DNA of 64,000 nt from Microaerobacter geothermalis (GTDB lineage Bacteria; Bacillota; Bacilli; DSM-22679). Shown one piece after another: positions 8,363 to 17,658 of this stretch. A program made the translations under genes and the position numbers. Position 1 is the first letter of the stretch. Each line of letters begins with the position of its first letter. The DNA is taken from positions 1 to 64,000 of the forward strand of contig NZ_JAKIHL010000007.1 in the NCBI RefSeq assembly GCF_021608135.1, given 5' to 3'. The notes under the pieces are model-generated. The model was not told the DNA's origin. It saw nothing but the letters and a program-made list of their open reading frames with translations, and searched no databases.

Positions 8363-9904
8363 ATGAATGGAAAAATTACAGGGATTATGAAAGTGTTGTC
8401 TGTTCTCTTCGTATTTACTCTCATCTTTTATCCCATCAATTATTCATTGGCCGCTAGCCATGTAACAGTAGGGGCTGATGTAGAAGGGGATATTTCGGCT
8501 GATACCAAGGATGAAGCAGCAGAGGATATTAACGAGGATGGTGTGATGGAGGATGAAAGCGGAGATGAAGATGAAATGAGCGATGAAGATGAAATAAACG
8601 ATGAAGATGAAATAAACGATGGAGATGAAATAAACGATGAAAGTGAAGTAGATGATGAATTAGAAGATGAAGATGAATCCATCGAAGAGGATGAATCCGG
8701 TGATGGGGAAGAAGGCAAGGATAAAGGGAAAGGCAAGAATAAAGGAAAAGGCAAGGAATTGAAAGACGATAAAGGGAAAAAAGATGATGACGGTGACCTG
8801 GAAGACGAAGAAGATGAAGATTCTGACCAAAAAGATGATGATAAGGATAAGAAAAAAGATGAATTAGAGAAAAAAGCGAAAAAACTTAAAAAAATGAAAG
8901 AAGAAGTGGTTAAGAAGGAAGCTCAATTGAGGGCCCTTTTGGAAAGAGCAAAAGGAACCAGAGCAGAAGCTTATATCCAGGCCTTATTAAACCTCATAGA
9001 TTCCAATAACACAGAAAATGCCACCTCTAGCTCTGAAGCAACCGACGGAACAACAGAAGGAAACATCACATCCGATGCAGGGGCAATGGCAGAGGTGGAT
9101 TTAACCAAAGGATTGGTAAAAGCCCTCCTAAAGACAATTGGAACACCCGCTGAAACAGTGATTCTTGCAGTATTGTCTGGGGATGGATCCGTTTCTGAGG
9201 TTGCCAAACAGTTTAAAGAGATGATGAAAGAACAACGATCTGTAACCAATGACGTATATGGAGAAGACCGCGATATCGAACAAAATGATGATGGAGACGG
9301 AAGTAAAAATGAAAACATCGACGAGGAAGCCTTTGAAGAAGCATTGGATGGTCTGGAAGAATACTTGGAGGAAATAGGGATTGAAGGGGAAAATGAGGTT
9401 GAAATAGAAGAGTCCTATGAAGCCCTGATTTCCATCAAGTTGAAACAGAAAAAGATAGATGAGGCCATTAAATTACAGGAGGAAATTTTCAGTAAAACCA
9501 AAGGGGACGAACAACAGAAGCAGAAATTAAAGCAGCTGTATAAATCCCTTGGCAAAGCAGAATTGAAGGCATTTGTAAACGGAAATGTACCTTCCTTTGA
9601 CGTTCCGCCCCGCATTGAGAATAATCGCACCATTGTTCCAATCCGGCCTTTGACAGAAGCGTTGGGAGCTGAGGTCAACTATGATACGAAAACAAAGACG
9701 GTTGAGATCATCAAAGGGGATGTTACCATTCAATTTGTTGTCGGGGCCGATGTAGCCTATGTCAACGGGGTGGAGATGAAGTTAGATCAGGCTTCCAAAG
9801 TGGAAAATGGACGCACCCTCGTTCCATTGCGCTTTATCAGTCAAAGCTTAAAATCCAAGGTAGAATATGATCCTGAGACAAGATTAATTTTTATCGAAGA
9901 TTAA
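8363..9904 (+). CDS. Secreted acidic protein with C-terminal copper amine oxidase-like (stalk) domain
   Basis: The product has a signal peptide (residues 1 to about 30). A strikingly acidic low-complexity region follows (about 45-150), built partly from 18-bp DNA repeats coding for E/D-rich units, with K/G-rich stretches. A helical middle region has an ALLERAKGT motif. The C-terminal domain (about 410-513) has PFDV-type, NNRTIVPIRPLTEALG and NGRTLVPLRFISQSL repeats typical of the Cu-amine oxidase N-terminal/stalk family. ATG 8363 is 8 nt after GGGAGGA; ATG 8357 is too close. It is probably exported and cation-binding or wall-associated. No enzyme motif is visible. Confidence 0.78.
   Translation: MNGKITGIMKVLSVLFVFTLIFYPINYSLAASHVTVGADVEGDISADTKDEAAEDINEDGVMEDESGDEDEMSDEDEINDEDEINDGDEINDESEVDDELEDEDESIEEDESGDGEEGKDKGKGKNKGKGKELKDDKGKKDDDGDLEDEEDEDSDQKDDDKDKKKDELEKKAKKLKKMKEEVVKKEAQLRALLERAKGTRAEAYIQALLNLIDSNNTENATSSSEATDGTTEGNITSDAGAMAEVDLTKGLVKALLKTIGTPAETVILAVLSGDGSVSEVAKQFKEMMKEQRSVTNDVYGEDRDIEQNDDGDGSKNENIDEEAFEEALDGLEEYLEEIGIEGENEVEIEESYEALISIKLKQKKIDEAIKLQEEIFSKTKGDEQQKQKLKQLYKSLGKAELKAFVNGNVPSFDVPPRIENNRTIVPIRPLTEALGAEVNYDTKTKTVEIIKGDVTIQFVVGADVAYVNGVEMKLDQASKVENGRTLVPLRFISQSLKSKVEYDPETRLIFIED
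8560..8650 (+). repeat. Tandem 18-bp coding repeat (Asp/Glu-rich)
   Basis: Imperfect units of GATGAAGATGAAATAAAC recur about four to five times in the preceding gene and encode an acidic repeat. This is a likely site of replication slippage. Confidence 0.7.
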
Positions 9905-9975
9905 TGATATCCATTGACACCTGAATGTGAATGGGTTATGATATGTCCCGAAAAGGACCATGCATCGATTTTGCC

Positions 9976-10007
9976 AACCTTTTCCCCGCGACGGGAAAAG
10001 GTTTTTT
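9976..10007 (+). terminator. Intrinsic terminator before metK
   Basis: Arms AACCTTTTCCC and GGGAAAAGGTT pair around a short loop and run into TTTTTT. Confidence 0.85.
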
Positions 10008-10090
10008 CATCATTTTCAAACATGGGATTTCAAATTAATGTTCATATGGATTCTTGGGTTGAACATACTAAGGGTAAGGAGGATTAACCA

Positions 10091-11296
10091 ATGAAAAAAG
10101 GGCGTTATCTATTTACTTCCGAGTCCGTAACCGAAGGACATCCGGATAAAATATGTGACCAAATTTCTGATGCGGTATTGGATGCTATTTTGGCTCAGGA
10201 TCCCAATGCAAGGGTAGCTTGTGAAACATCTGTGACCACTGGTCTTGTTTTAGTGGCAGGGGAAATTACCACAACTTGCTATGTAGATATCCCGAAAATT
10301 GTTCGGGAAACCATAAAGGATATTGGATACACCAGAGCCAAGTATGGGTTTGACTACGAAACATGTGCCGTTCTTACTTCCATCGATGAGCAATCTCCAG
10401 ATATTGCCGCCGGCGTAAACCGAGCGTTGGAGGCCAGGGAAGGCCAAATGACCGATGAAGAAATCGAAGCGATTGGTGCAGGGGACCAGGGATTAATGTT
10501 TGGGTTTGCCGTCAATGAGACCCCTGAATTGATGCCTTTACCCATCTATTTATCCCACCGGTTGGCCCGCCGTTTAAGTGAAGTGAGAAAAGAAGGTAAA
10601 TTGGACTATCTCCGTCCAGACGGGAAAACTCAGGTGACGGTTGAATATGAAGGAGATAAGCCAATACGCATTGATACCATCGTTATCTCAACCCAGCATC
10701 ATCCAGATGTCACACAACAGCAAATTGCCAATGACTTAAAAGAGCATGTGATCAAACCGGTGGTTCCTCCTGAGCTCCTTGATGAGAAAACCAAATATCT
10801 TATCAATCCTACGGGTCGTTTTGTCATTGGAGGACCTCAAGGAGATGCCGGGTTAACCGGTCGTAAAATTATTGTAGATACCTATGGCGGATATGCCCGT
10901 CATGGCGGGGGCGCATTCTCCGGGAAAGATCCGACAAAAGTGGACCGCTCTGGTGCCTATGCCGCCCGCTATGTAGCCAAAAATATTGTGGCTTCGGGTC
11001 TGGCAGAGAAATGTGAAGTTCAAGTCGCTTATGCCATTGGTGTGGCACAGCCCGTTTCCATCAATGTGGACACCTTCGGGACTGGAAAGGTAAGTGAGGA
11101 AATATTGGTAGATTTGGTAAGGAAGCATTTCGACTTGCGTCCTGCCGGAATTATTAAAGCGCTGGATTTGCGCAGACCTATCTATAAGCAAACGGCTGCC
11201 TATGGACATTTTGGACGTAATGATTTGGATCTTCCATGGGAGAGAACAGATAAAGCGGAAATTTTAAAGGCGGAAGCCGCAGCCTATCAGGCATAA
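10091..11296 (+). CDS. metK: S-adenosylmethionine synthetase
   Basis: This 401-aa enzyme makes S-adenosylmethionine from methionine and ATP in the cytoplasm. Family signatures are intact: [18 protein letters not shown] near the N-terminus (ATP/Mg and K+ site), [12 protein letters not shown], and the C-terminal [20 protein letters not shown] with the [14 protein letters not shown] loop. Length matches the family. ATG 10091 follows AAGGAGG. It stands alone between two terminators. The 83-nt space from the upstream terminator to the start holds no S-box (SAM) riboswitch, which Bacillus metK genes usually carry. Confidence 0.98.
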   Translation: MKKGRYLFTSESVTEGHPDKICDQISDAVLDAILAQDPNARVACETSVTTGLVLVAGEITTTCYVDIPKIVRETIKDIGYTRAKYGFDYETCAVLTSIDEQSPDIAAGVNRALEAREGQMTDEEIEAIGAGDQGLMFGFAVNETPELMPLPIYLSHRLARRLSEVRKEGKLDYLRPDGKTQVTVEYEGDKPIRIDTIVISTQHHPDVTQQQIANDLKEHVIKPVVPPELLDEKTKYLINPTGRFVIGGPQGDAGLTGRKIIVDTYGGYARHGGGAFSGKDPTKVDRSGAYAARYVAKNIVASGLAEKCEVQVAYAIGVAQPVSINVDTFGTGKVSEEILVDLVRKHFDLRPAGIIKALDLRRPIYKQTAAYGHFGRNDLDLPWERTDKAEILKAEAAAYQA

Positions 11297-11321
11297 AGCC
11301 ATTGGAGAATAATATTTAGTG

Positions 11322-11353
11322 AGCCTTACCTATTTCACAGGTAAGGCTTTTCA
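11322..11353 (+). terminator. Intrinsic terminator of metK
   Basis: Arms AGCCTTACCT and AGGTAAGGCT, then TTTTCACTTT. Confidence 0.8.
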
Positions 11354-11544
11354 CTTTATAATCGAAATCACAAATAAATATTAAATAATAAAAGGTTAAA
11401 TATACTGTATATTGTATGATTGCAAATACTACCAGAAGTAATTTTTTATTATTCTTTGTGAAAAGAAAATCACTCTTTCTGCTACTTTATCTACATAAAT
11501 TCTTCACATATGATGGAATTAGAATACAAGGGAGAGTGATAGAG

Positions 11545-12492
11545 ATGTACAAGAAGAATTTAAAAAGAATGCTTCTTGTCGTTATGTTGGTATTACTGGC
11601 AGGTTTACTGGTTGCCTGCGGCAGTAAGCAAACCACAGAAGAAATAAAGACAGAAGAACCTGCTCAAACCGAACAAGCTGCCGAACAAGCACAACCAGCA
11701 GAGCAGCCTAAAGAAGAGCCAAAGCAAGAACAACCAGTTGAAGAGCCAAAGGCAGAGGAACCTGTGCAAATTACCTTTGATCCGGCCAAAACTGCCCAAT
11801 TGACCGCTTCCTGTAAAGGATGTCATGGTCAGAATTTGGAAGGCTTAAAGGGTGACGGTCCACAACTGACCAATGTTGGTTCCAGATTATCTGCAGATGA
11901 AATCAGAAATATTCTAACCAATGGGAAGGATGAAATGCCTGGTGGTCTCGTAAAAGGGGATGACCTTGAATATTTAGTACAATGGTTGGCTGAGCAAAAA
12001 GGTGAAGCTAAAGCTGAACAACCGGCGGAACAGCCTAAAGAAGAACCAAAGCAAGAAGCTGCCCCTGCCCCTGCTCCAAAGCCGGCAGAACAGCCTAAAG
12101 AAGAACCAAAGCAAGAAGCAGCCCCTGCACCAAAACCAGCTGAACAGCCCAAGGAAGAAGCAGCCCCTGCACCAAAACCAGCTGAGCAGCCCAAGGAAGA
12201 AGCAGCCCCTGCTCCGGAACCGACACCTGCGCCTGCACCCGCTCCACAGCCAGCAGCCTATGATCCATCCAAAATCCTTAATACCTGTAAGGCTTGTCAT
12301 GGATTTGATCTAAAAGGTGTGGAAGCGATGGATGGAATGCCTGCTGTCCCAGGATTATTAGATATTGGATCAAGATATTCTGAAGCCCAAATTAAGAATA
12401 TCCTGGTGAATGGTAAGGGTGAAATGCCTGGCGGCATGGTACCTGCAGCCGAAGTTGATCAATTGGCCAAGTGGTTATCTCAGCAGAAATGA
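11545..12492 (+). CDS. Diheme c-type cytochrome lipoprotein
   Basis: From ATG 11545 (after GGGAGAG) the 315-aa product has a lipoprotein signal peptide with lipobox LLVAC, so it should be membrane-anchored outside the cell. Two small cytochrome c domains each have a CxxCH heme site (CKGCH and CKACH) and a likely axial Met in EMPGG. A 90-residue Pro/Ala/Glu/Lys linker of repeated AEQPKEE units joins them. Each domain resembles cytochrome c-551 (CccB) of Bacillus and the single-domain protein at 61275. It probably carries electrons to a terminal oxidase. An in-frame ATG exists at 11416, but the signal peptide fits 11545. Confidence 0.88.
   Translation: MYKKNLKRMLLVVMLVLLAGLLVACGSKQTTEEIKTEEPAQTEQAAEQAQPAEQPKEEPKQEQPVEEPKAEEPVQITFDPAKTAQLTASCKGCHGQNLEGLKGDGPQLTNVGSRLSADEIRNILTNGKDEMPGGLVKGDDLEYLVQWLAEQKGEAKAEQPAEQPKEEPKQEAAPAPAPKPAEQPKEEPKQEAAPAPKPAEQPKEEAAPAPKPAEQPKEEAAPAPEPTPAPAPAPQPAAYDPSKILNTCKACHGFDLKGVEAMDGMPAVPGLLDIGSRYSEAQIKNILVNGKGEMPGGMVPAAEVDQLAKWLSQQK
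12003..12240 (+). repeat. Tandem coding repeat in the cytochrome linker
   Basis: Repeated units encoding A-E-Q-P-K-E-E/A-A-P-A-P form the flexible linker between the two heme domains. A shorter run of the same units precedes the first heme domain (about 11690-11765). Confidence 0.8.
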
Positions 12493-12528
12493 TGAAATCA
12501 ATTGAAGCAAAATAGATGATTAAAAACG

Positions 12529-12560
12529 AATCCTCCTTGGAACCCAAGGAGGATTTTTTT
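12529..12560. terminator. Bidirectional intrinsic terminator
   Basis: Arms ATCCTCCTTGG and CCAAGGAGGAT with a T run on the plus side and an A-rich run on the other. It lies between the convergent cytochrome and DUF502 genes. Confidence 0.85.
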
Positions 12561-12570
12561 CTTCTGCTCT

Positions 12571-13137
12571 TTATTTCCCCGATATTCCCGCAGACACAAT
12601 AAACTTCATCACTTCTTCCACGTTGGCGTCTACAATTTCCACATCTTCCTTCGGAATCAACAGGGTGAACCCGGCCCATTGCATCGACTGAAGGATATAA
12701 ACCGCTACATGGTTGGAAGCAAAGTCTCCCAACTTGGACACTTCTTCAGCCGTAAGAAAACCCAGAAGTTTTGAATTGGTTCCGGGAATTCTTACCAGGA
12801 CGACTTTGGAGAAGGAACGCTTTTCACCGAAAAAAGAGTTGACGGTATCCTTTATGACCCCATAAAGGGTTCTGATCAGCGGGAGGCGGTGAAACAATTG
12901 ATCTATGAGTTGAAACAACCTTTTTCCCAACCATCCGGATGCCAAAAAGCCGACCAAGGTTATTCCTGCCAAGGTAAGGATGAGTCCAAGCCCGGGAAAG
13001 TAAAAGGGCAAATCTCGCATATATTTTCCCAGGAGATTATCCAACGTTGTAAAAAGCAGACTGATAATATAAACAGTAAGCCCCACTGGGGCCAGGGTAG
13101 CAATTCCCACCAAAAACCACTTTGCCAATCGATTCAT
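12571..13137 (-). CDS. DUF502 family membrane protein
   Basis: The 188-aa product has two N-terminal membrane segments (about residues 8-32 and 48-70). The conserved DUF502 core follows, with PLIRTLYGVIKDTVNSF and a soluble domain containing LLGFLTAEE. The family is widespread in bacteria and plants (plant members are called LIKE COV). Its biochemical role is unknown. The gene is monocistronic and convergent with the cytochrome gene. ATG 13137 follows AAAGGAG on the minus strand. Confidence 0.88.
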   Translation of the reverse strand: MNRLAKWFLVGIATLAPVGLTVYIISLLFTTLDNLLGKYMRDLPFYFPGLGLILTLAGITLVGFLASGWLGKRLFQLIDQLFHRLPLIRTLYGVIKDTVNSFFGEKRSFSKVVLVRIPGTNSKLLGFLTAEEVSKLGDFASNHVAVYILQSMQWAGFTLLIPKEDVEIVDANVEEVMKFIVSAGISGK

Positions 13138-13349
13138 AAAAATCTCCTTTCACTTTTACAATTTAAAACGAACCACTGATGTATTCAATTCACACGTCTA
13201 TATATACGGTCATTCCTTCTCCTGGATTCAAATGATAATCAAAAAAATCTAAATATGAAACCTTTTTTCTCTTTTTTTCGTCTATAATAGAGTATGAGAA
13301 AAAAATGGTAGATTCATACAGTAAAAGTTAAATGAGGGAGGTTAAACCT

Positions 13350-14153
13350 TTGGGTGGAGAGATTATGATTCAACAGGTATCCCATTCATTCATGATGGGG
13401 AAGATAGAAGTTCCTGTACTTCATCAGATATCCCTCTCCATAAAAAGAGGAGAGCTGGTTTCCCTTTGCGGGACATCAGGTTCCGGAAAATCTACCCTGC
13501 TCAACCTTATGGCAGGATTAATGAAACCAACGAGCGGAGAGGTGATCGTAAACGGGGAAATCATATCCAGGATGACGGAGAACCAGCTTTGTCTCTTCCG
13601 CCGCAAATACATGGGTTTCATCTTTCAATCTTATCACCTGTTGCCCAATTTGACCGCATTGGAAAATGTAGAATTGCCCTTGGTTTTTTCCGGGGAATCT
13701 CCTAAAACTCGAAGAAAGAAAGCGACTGAAATCCTGGAAAGGGTAGGGTTGGGGGATCGCATGAAACATAAGCCCAATGAACTGAGTGGAGGGCAACAGC
13801 AGCGGGTCAGTATTGCCAGAGCCCTGATCAATCAGCCTGCCATTGTCCTGGCAGATGAACCTACGGGGAATCTGGACAGTGGCACGGAAGCAGAGATTTT
13901 ATCCATGTTAAAACAGATGAATCAGGAATTGGGCTCTACATTTGTCATTGTCACCCATGATGAGGCCGTGGCTGCCCAATCCCATCGAACGATTTATCTC
14001 AGGGATGGGAAGATTGCAAGATCACTTAGGGAACCCATCGTGAAGCCAGATCATAACCCGTCTCCCCTAAGAGACTCACCTGAACCCCAGAGGGAGTCAA
14101 CGGTTGACGAAAAATTGACAGTTTCTGCTGAAACCCGGGAGGTGGATAGATGA
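13350..14153 (+). CDS. MacB-type ABC transporter ATP-binding protein
   Basis: This is the ATPase of a MacB/LolD-type exporter: Walker A GTSGSGKST, Q-loop FIFQSYHLLPN, signature LSGGQQQRVSIARAL, Walker B VLADEPTGNLD and the H-loop THD. It has an extra 45-residue hydrophilic C-terminal tail. I prefer TTG 13350 (after GGGAGG) or ATG 13365 (after GGTGGAGAG); ATG 13332 has no good RBS. Its stop overlaps the permease start (ATGA, 14150-14153). With the permease and the adaptor at 15837 it forms an export system with unknown substrate, perhaps a peptide or antibiotic. Confidence 0.9.
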   Translation: MGGEIMIQQVSHSFMMGKIEVPVLHQISLSIKRGELVSLCGTSGSGKSTLLNLMAGLMKPTSGEVIVNGEIISRMTENQLCLFRRKYMGFIFQSYHLLPNLTALENVELPLVFSGESPKTRRKKATEILERVGLGDRMKHKPNELSGGQQQRVSIARALINQPAIVLADEPTGNLDSGTEAEILSMLKQMNQELGSTFVIVTHDEAVAAQSHRTIYLRDGKIARSLREPIVKPDHNPSPLRDSPEPQRESTVDEKLTVSAETREVDR

Positions 14154-15598
14154 GAAGCTTGGATTCCTTACGTCTGGTATGGCGAAATTTGTGGAGAATG
14201 AAACTGAGAACCTTCTTAACGTCAATTGGGGTAGCCATAGGGACTGCTGCCATCGTGGCCATGATTTCATTGGGGTTGGGCTTAAAGGCTAATGCGGTGA
14301 AGAGCTTTGAGAATTTTGCCAACATCACCGAGCTAAATGTGATGCCCGCTTATCCGGAAATGGGTGGACCTGGAGGTTCGGCTCCCTTTGGTCCCGGGGA
14401 CATGAAGCAGTTGACCCAAAAAACCGTCCAAGAATTAAAGGCAATTCCAGGGGTGGAAGCGGTGATGGCGGTGAATCGTCTGAGGGGACAATCCAATATC
14501 AGCTTTGGCAGAAAGGAAGGTTTTGTGAATCTGGTTGGCGTAGAAGTGGCAGAAGCTGCACGATTTGATCAAAAAGTAGAAAAGGGCACCTATTTGACAG
14601 GAAAGAAGAATGAAATTGTGATTTCTGCTGATATCCCGCAAAATTTGCGCGATTTGGAGCAGGAGAGAAGACAGGCTAGAAAAAGCAGGAGGGGCACAGG
14701 AGGAAGTTCCGAGTTCTCTGGAGCAAATGGTCCCAGTTATGGCCCTGTTTATGAGGGTCGATTCCCGGGTTCTGTGAATCAAAATCGTCCTTCCGTTGAG
14801 TTGGTCAATAAAACAGTGACCCTTGTCTTAACCCGCTATGCCGGGGAGAATCAAATTGAAAAAAAAGAAATCAAAGTAAGGGTCGTTGGCCAGCTTGCTG
14901 AAGGACAGCGGGAATGGGGGGCTGCTTATGCACCCATTGAGCTGGTCAATGAATTAAATCAATGGTTAGAGCGGTCGGGAAGCAGGGGAAAGGGCGTATA
15001 CGGAGAAAACCGCCGGGGGAGTAGCAAAATCAATGGGCCCGACTATGAACAGATCACCGTAAAAGTGGCCTCCAGGGAACAGGTGGAGCAGGTGGTTCAG
15101 CGGATTAAGGAAATTGGCTACAACACTTGGTCCCCCACGGAGCAGTTAAAAGAGATTAACCGTTTCTTCTTGGTGGTAGAACTCATTCTGGGCGGGGTTG
15201 CTGCCATCTCGCTGCTCGTGGCTTCCATCGGCATCACCAATACGATGATCATGTCCATTCTGGAAAGAACCCGGGAAATCGGGGTGATGAAAGTGATTGG
15301 AGCGACGGTATATAATATCCGATGGTTGTTCCTGTTGGAATCGGGGAGTATTGGCTTTTTTGGTGGTGTGATAGGCCTCCTTGCAGGAATGGGTATTGGC
15401 AAAGTAGCCAATATGATAGCGGCCAGTCAGCCGGATTTTCGCATGTTTGGAGATGAGATGACACAGATTGCGGTGATGCCCCTGTGGTTGATCCTCTCCG
15501 CAGTTGGATTTGCCACCTTTGTAGGGGTGATATCGGGATTGTTTCCGGCGATTCGGGCTTCCCGTTTAAGTCCGATTCAAGCGATTCGAACGGAGTAA
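14150..15598 (+). CDS. MacB/FtsX-type ABC transporter permease
   Basis: This 482-aa permease has the MacB topology: one N-terminal membrane helix (about 18-42), a large extracytoplasmic domain (about 45-345) and three C-terminal helices (about 350-470). The end is the typical GLFPAIRASRLSPIQAIRTE. The external domain carries an unusual Arg/Gly/Ser-rich insertion (about 170-210). Translation is coupled to the ATPase by the ATGA overlap. Confidence 0.92.
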   Translation: MRSLDSLRLVWRNLWRMKLRTFLTSIGVAIGTAAIVAMISLGLGLKANAVKSFENFANITELNVMPAYPEMGGPGGSAPFGPGDMKQLTQKTVQELKAIPGVEAVMAVNRLRGQSNISFGRKEGFVNLVGVEVAEAARFDQKVEKGTYLTGKKNEIVISADIPQNLRDLEQERRQARKSRRGTGGSSEFSGANGPSYGPVYEGRFPGSVNQNRPSVELVNKTVTLVLTRYAGENQIEKKEIKVRVVGQLAEGQREWGAAYAPIELVNELNQWLERSGSRGKGVYGENRRGSSKINGPDYEQITVKVASREQVEQVVQRIKEIGYNTWSPTEQLKEINRFFLVVELILGGVAAISLLVASIGITNTMIMSILERTREIGVMKVIGATVYNIRWLFLLESGSIGFFGGVIGLLAGMGIGKVANMIAASQPDFRMFGDEMTQIAVMPLWLILSAVGFATFVGVISGLFPAIRASRLSPIQAIRTE

Positions 15599-15648
15599 AT
15601 CACTCACCGTTTGAAGTTTTATCTCCATTTTTCAAGTCAGAATCCTCC

Positions 15649-15766
15649 AATAGACGGAACTAAAGAATTCACTAAGGTCCGTTCTTTAGACTTGAAGCGG
15701 ACTTGAACAACTTCTTTGAAAGAACTTGACTAGCGGACTTGTGAATCTTTAGTTCTGCTCTATCGT
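15649..15766. repeat. Dispersed inverted-repeat element, shortened copy
   Basis: The ends match the family: TAGACGGAACTAAAG and GTGAATCTTTAGTTC...CTCTA. It lies between the permease and the adaptor of one predicted export operon, so it is probably transcribed with them. Confidence 0.7.
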
Positions 15767-15836
15767 TTGAAGATCATAAACGATTTAGTGGGAGTGTTAG
15801 AAACACACCGAAGATAAAATGGGACAGGTGAAACCT

Positions 15837-17348
15837 ATGAAAAAAAGATGGATCATTATTTTCATTCTGCTGGTCGTGATTGCAGTTGTATGGGGAGTGT
15901 GGAAATGGAAGATTAGCAAACCCGTTGATGGCGTTATGACGGAAGGTCCAGCTGACTTTCCGCCCATGCCGACGGTAGTGGTGGATAAGGGGGATGTGGT
16001 GAAGTCTATCTACACCACTGGAGTGATCGAAGCGGAAGCCCAAAAAGAAGTATATCCTGAAGTGAACGCAACGGTGAAAAAAGTGTTTGTGCAAAAGGGG
16101 GCACAGGTAAACGAGGGAGACCTTCTTTTCGTGATGGATGATACTGAAGCATACCTTCAGTACATGCAGACAGAGCTGGAATGGAGGAAGCAATACCGTT
16201 CCTGGTCTGAATGGCAGGGATATGCCTCAGAAATCATCAGCCCATATGAGGGCAGAGTAAAAGAGATAAAAATATCCCAAGGGGACCAAGTGGAAGAAAG
16301 AACAACGGTGATGACGTTGACCCAACCTGATGATTTGGTGGTTACGGTCCCCTTTCGCAAAAATGATATAGCGTATATTAAAGAAGGCGAAAATGTAACG
16401 GTTTTCTTGGTGGATTTTCTTTCATATACCGAAGGAAGGGTTAAAAAGGTGGACCGCAAAGGGAGAAGTGCCGTGGGGGGAGGAATCCTCTATGATGTCA
16501 CCGTCACCGTCAAGAATTTGGGTGCTTTATACCCAGGAGTAAAGGCATCTGTTGAAAAGAAACTTCCTTCGGGGACAGTCATACAAGGCGTGGAAAGGGG
16601 TGAACTGGCACAGGATGAAGAGGTTCAGGTAGAAGCCAAAACGGTAGGAACGATTTCCCAAATCAAGGTGGCCGAGGGGGATTATATTCGCCCCGGACAA
16701 GTCATCGCTTTGCTGGATATGGAAAAGCGGGATCTGGATCGGGTAAGTCAGGAAATTACATTAAAACAAACCCAGATCCAGTTGGAACAGCAAAAAAATG
16801 CATTAAAAAAATATCAAGTGACTGCTCCTATCAGTGGACGGGTGGTGGAAGTGAATGTATCACCGGGCCAAACCCCTGAAAGTGGAAAACCTGCGGTGGT
16901 GATTATAAACGATAGTGCCCTCTATATGAAGGCTAGTGTGGACGAGGTGGATATCCCCTATGTATCCAAAGGACAAAAGGTGGATGTGTATGTCACCGCC
17001 TTTGGAGATGAAAAGTTTACTGGAGAAGTGGTGGAAGTCTCTGAAGTGGGAAAGGCAGAGGGAAATAGTGTGTCATTTCCGGTAAAAATTAAGGTGGAAA
17101 GCTCAGAGAAGCTAAAGCCGGGAATGACCGGCGATGCGGATATTCTGATCCGTCGGGCTGAACAGGTGCTGCGTCTTCCATATAATGCGGTAAATGTTTT
17201 GGGTAATGGAAGGGGTTCGGTGATGATTCCCGGGAAACCAGGAGAACCGCCAACACCGAAGGAAGTGGAAATTGGAGTGGAAGGTCAGGATTTCATAGAA
17301 ATTAGGTCTGGTCTTCAACTCGGTGATGGAGTGATTCTCACGTATTAG
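15837..17348 (+). CDS. Efflux adaptor subunit (HlyD/MacA-like periplasmic adaptor family)
   Basis: From ATG 15837 (RBS-like ACAGGTG) the 503-aa product has one N-terminal membrane anchor (residues about 4-22). Two biotinyl-lipoyl-like parts flank a short helical hairpin (FVQKGAQVNEGDLLFV, then KVAEGDYIRPGQVIALLD). Beta-barrel and membrane-proximal domains follow (KPGMTGDADIL). It should link the MacB-type permease to outside partners. The family usually has the order adaptor-ATPase-permease; here the adaptor comes last, 238 bp behind the permease with a repeat element between. Confidence 0.85.
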   Translation: MKKRWIIIFILLVVIAVVWGVWKWKISKPVDGVMTEGPADFPPMPTVVVDKGDVVKSIYTTGVIEAEAQKEVYPEVNATVKKVFVQKGAQVNEGDLLFVMDDTEAYLQYMQTELEWRKQYRSWSEWQGYASEIISPYEGRVKEIKISQGDQVEERTTVMTLTQPDDLVVTVPFRKNDIAYIKEGENVTVFLVDFLSYTEGRVKKVDRKGRSAVGGGILYDVTVTVKNLGALYPGVKASVEKKLPSGTVIQGVERGELAQDEEVQVEAKTVGTISQIKVAEGDYIRPGQVIALLDMEKRDLDRVSQEITLKQTQIQLEQQKNALKKYQVTAPISGRVVEVNVSPGQTPESGKPAVVIINDSALYMKASVDEVDIPYVSKGQKVDVYVTAFGDEKFTGEVVEVSEVGKAEGNSVSFPVKIKVESSEKLKPGMTGDADILIRRAEQVLRLPYNAVNVLGNGRGSVMIPGKPGEPPTPKEVEIGVEGQDFIEIRSGLQLGDGVILTY

Positions 17349-17365
17349 TCTATATTAGAATCAAG

Positions 17366-17397
17366 AAGATGGCAGATTATATCCGCCATCTTTTTTA
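17366..17397 (+). terminator. Intrinsic terminator of the MacB-type operon
   Basis: Arms AAGATGGC and GCCATCTT with a short loop, followed by TTTTTT. Confidence 0.85.
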
Positions 17398-17512
17398 AAT
17401 GGGTCTAAAGTCCTATTTGGACAATGGATAGAATGGGAAACCCTTCCTAGCTCTTTCCTTGAAAAACTATGGTAATATAGGAAAAAAGAGCGATTTTGTG
17501 CTTAACCCGCTG

Positions 17513-17597
17513 TACTGACTCCACCTTTGGAATGCCCAGATGTTTTTGAGGGCTCCGTTCTTTAGACATGAAGCGGATTCTATAGTTCACCGCTATA
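17513..17597. repeat. Dispersed inverted-repeat element, partial copy
   Basis: Contains TGACTCCACCTTTGGAAT...CCCAGATGTTTTTGAGGGC and CGTTCTTTAGAC...AAGCGGA, identical in order to the middle of the copy at 42413-42622. One end is missing. It lies just upstream of degS. Confidence 0.7.
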
Positions 17598-17658
17598 GTT
17601 TTGGAAGTTCAGGCAAATTTTTAAGATGAGATGTTCTGGGGATGAGGGGGAAGAACAA

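Noticed and set aside
8440-8754. Ser/Pro-rich 104-aa ORF on the minus strand
   Set aside because: It is the antisense of the acidic repeat region and has no RBS.
9905-10090. SAM riboswitch before metK
   Set aside because: No S-box core sequence is visible. The space holds only the upstream terminator and an RBS.
12002-12313. Additional 103-aa ORF rich in Lys/Gln/Leu
   Set aside because: It is a frame shadow of the Pro/Ala/Glu repeat linker in the cytochrome gene.
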